This document shows positions 63,640 to 64,000 of a stretch of 64,000 nt of DNA, piece after piece; within the stretch, counting starts at the first letter, position 1; each line of letters opens with the position of its first letter. A program made the translations under genes and the position numbers. This stretch comes from Strigamia acuminata. Its lineage: Eukaryota; Arthropoda; Chilopoda; Geophilomorpha; Linotaeniidae. The DNA lies in assembly GCA_949358305.1 (NCBI GenBank), contig OX442314.1, positions 49,732,581-49,796,580 on the forward strand, read 5' to 3'. The notes under the pieces are model-generated. The model saw only the letters and a program-made list of their open reading frames with translations. It had not been told where the DNA came from and ran no database searches.

Positions 63640-64000
63640 GTGAATTTCGCATTCCATGGAACCCCCGTATTGTTAACGGAATCCTTTAAATAGATCCACA
63701 ACAACCACATATTTATGCACAGAGGCTCGTAAAAATTACCAGCGACAAACAAACAAACATATGCTGTCACATATCAAAATCACAAACACTGTTCCCATTA
63801 AAAATGCTATTTTCTTCATTCTTTTATGCCTGAGAAAATTGTTAGTGGGAGAGAAAGGATTACGTCCATATTTGAACTTGAAAACCTCTACTTCACATCA
63901 CATCTTTCTCATTAATAACTGTGATTGAAAATTCAGCAAGCATTCAAACGACGTGGAAAGATATCTTGTTTCAATTATCAATGCAAATGCCACATTCATG
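63640..64000 (+). pseudogene. Degraded copy of the 48538-49125 coding region, cut by window edge
   Basis: 63655-63700 repeats the P-R-I-V-x-G-I-L block with a stop after it. 63715-63850 matches the intron and acceptor zone, where the acceptor AAG has become ATG. 63955-64000 re-enters the C-F-N-Y-Q-C-K-C-H-I-H frame and runs off the window. Confidence 0.5.

Noticed and set aside
1-64000. CRISPR array, bacterial operon or phage content
   Set aside because: Introns, LTR and hAT elements and eukaryotic gene fragments show nuclear eukaryotic DNA; the tandem arrays lack repeat-spacer alternation.

Overview
This is a repeat-dominated, AT-rich stretch of a metazoan nuclear genome. The short introns that can be read (51 to 59 nt, one of 111 nt), the transposon mix (Ty3/gypsy, Ty1/copia, Tc1/mariner, hAT, PIF/Harbinger-like) and the flavour of the captured host genes suggest an arthropod. 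That placement is inference, and no species is recognised. I see no ordinary intact multi-exon host gene. Almost everything recognisable is a mobile element, a relic of one, or a host-gene fragment carried inside a repeat.

Layout. 1-9.9 kb: a 41-bp tandem array, old dispersed repeats, a Tc1/mariner relic, a solo LTR with its target duplication (6405-6985) and a small two-exon gene fragment on the minus strand (8350-8601). 10.0-18.7 kb: two copies of a long dispersed family, called R1 here, separated by Ty1/copia and Tc1-like relics. 18783-24613: a very young Ty3/gypsy element with two LTRs that read as identical, a 5-bp target duplication, gag, and a 1.3-kaa pol in a different frame. 24.6-29.4 kb: exon-like dispersed repeats and a third R1 copy.

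29810-35324 is the most interesting part. Imperfect terminal inverted repeats and subterminal tandem arrays (151-bp units on the left, 191-bp on the right) enclose 4.3 kb packed with broken fragments of several unrelated host genes: a UAP56/Sub2 DEAD-box helicase, a UBZ4 zinc finger, an SR-factor-like RRM, a GCN2 eIF2-alpha kinase with an intron still in place, a laminin-G-like domain, and an unrecognised two-exon piece. It looks like a gene-capturing (Pack-type) DNA transposon.

35697-47902 is a 12.2-kb LTR element inserted into an R1 copy. Its 675-bp LTRs read as identical and its priming site and polypurine tract are intact, but its interior is almost entirely non-coding. That is the profile of a young non-autonomous (LARD-like) element mobilised in trans. 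Just inside its 5' LTR is a near-perfect 1.05-kb palindrome carrying a tRNA-like sequence in each arm.

47.9-64 kb: the rest of the split R1 copy with a cryptic two-exon coding region (48538-49125), a minisatellite, a PIF/Harbinger relic, a 155-bp hAT MITE with 8-bp target duplications just upstream of a TATA box and an intact single-exon ORF of 230 codons (53571-54263), a structured non-coding stretch, a Ty1/copia relic, two back-to-back hairpins, a second solo LTR of the 6405 family (58846-59429), a 200-bp tandem duplication that duplicates a 29-codon ORF, and more R1-type sequence to the window edge.

All statements come from reading the sequence and remembered family motifs. No alignment or database search was run. 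Identical means no difference was seen by eye.
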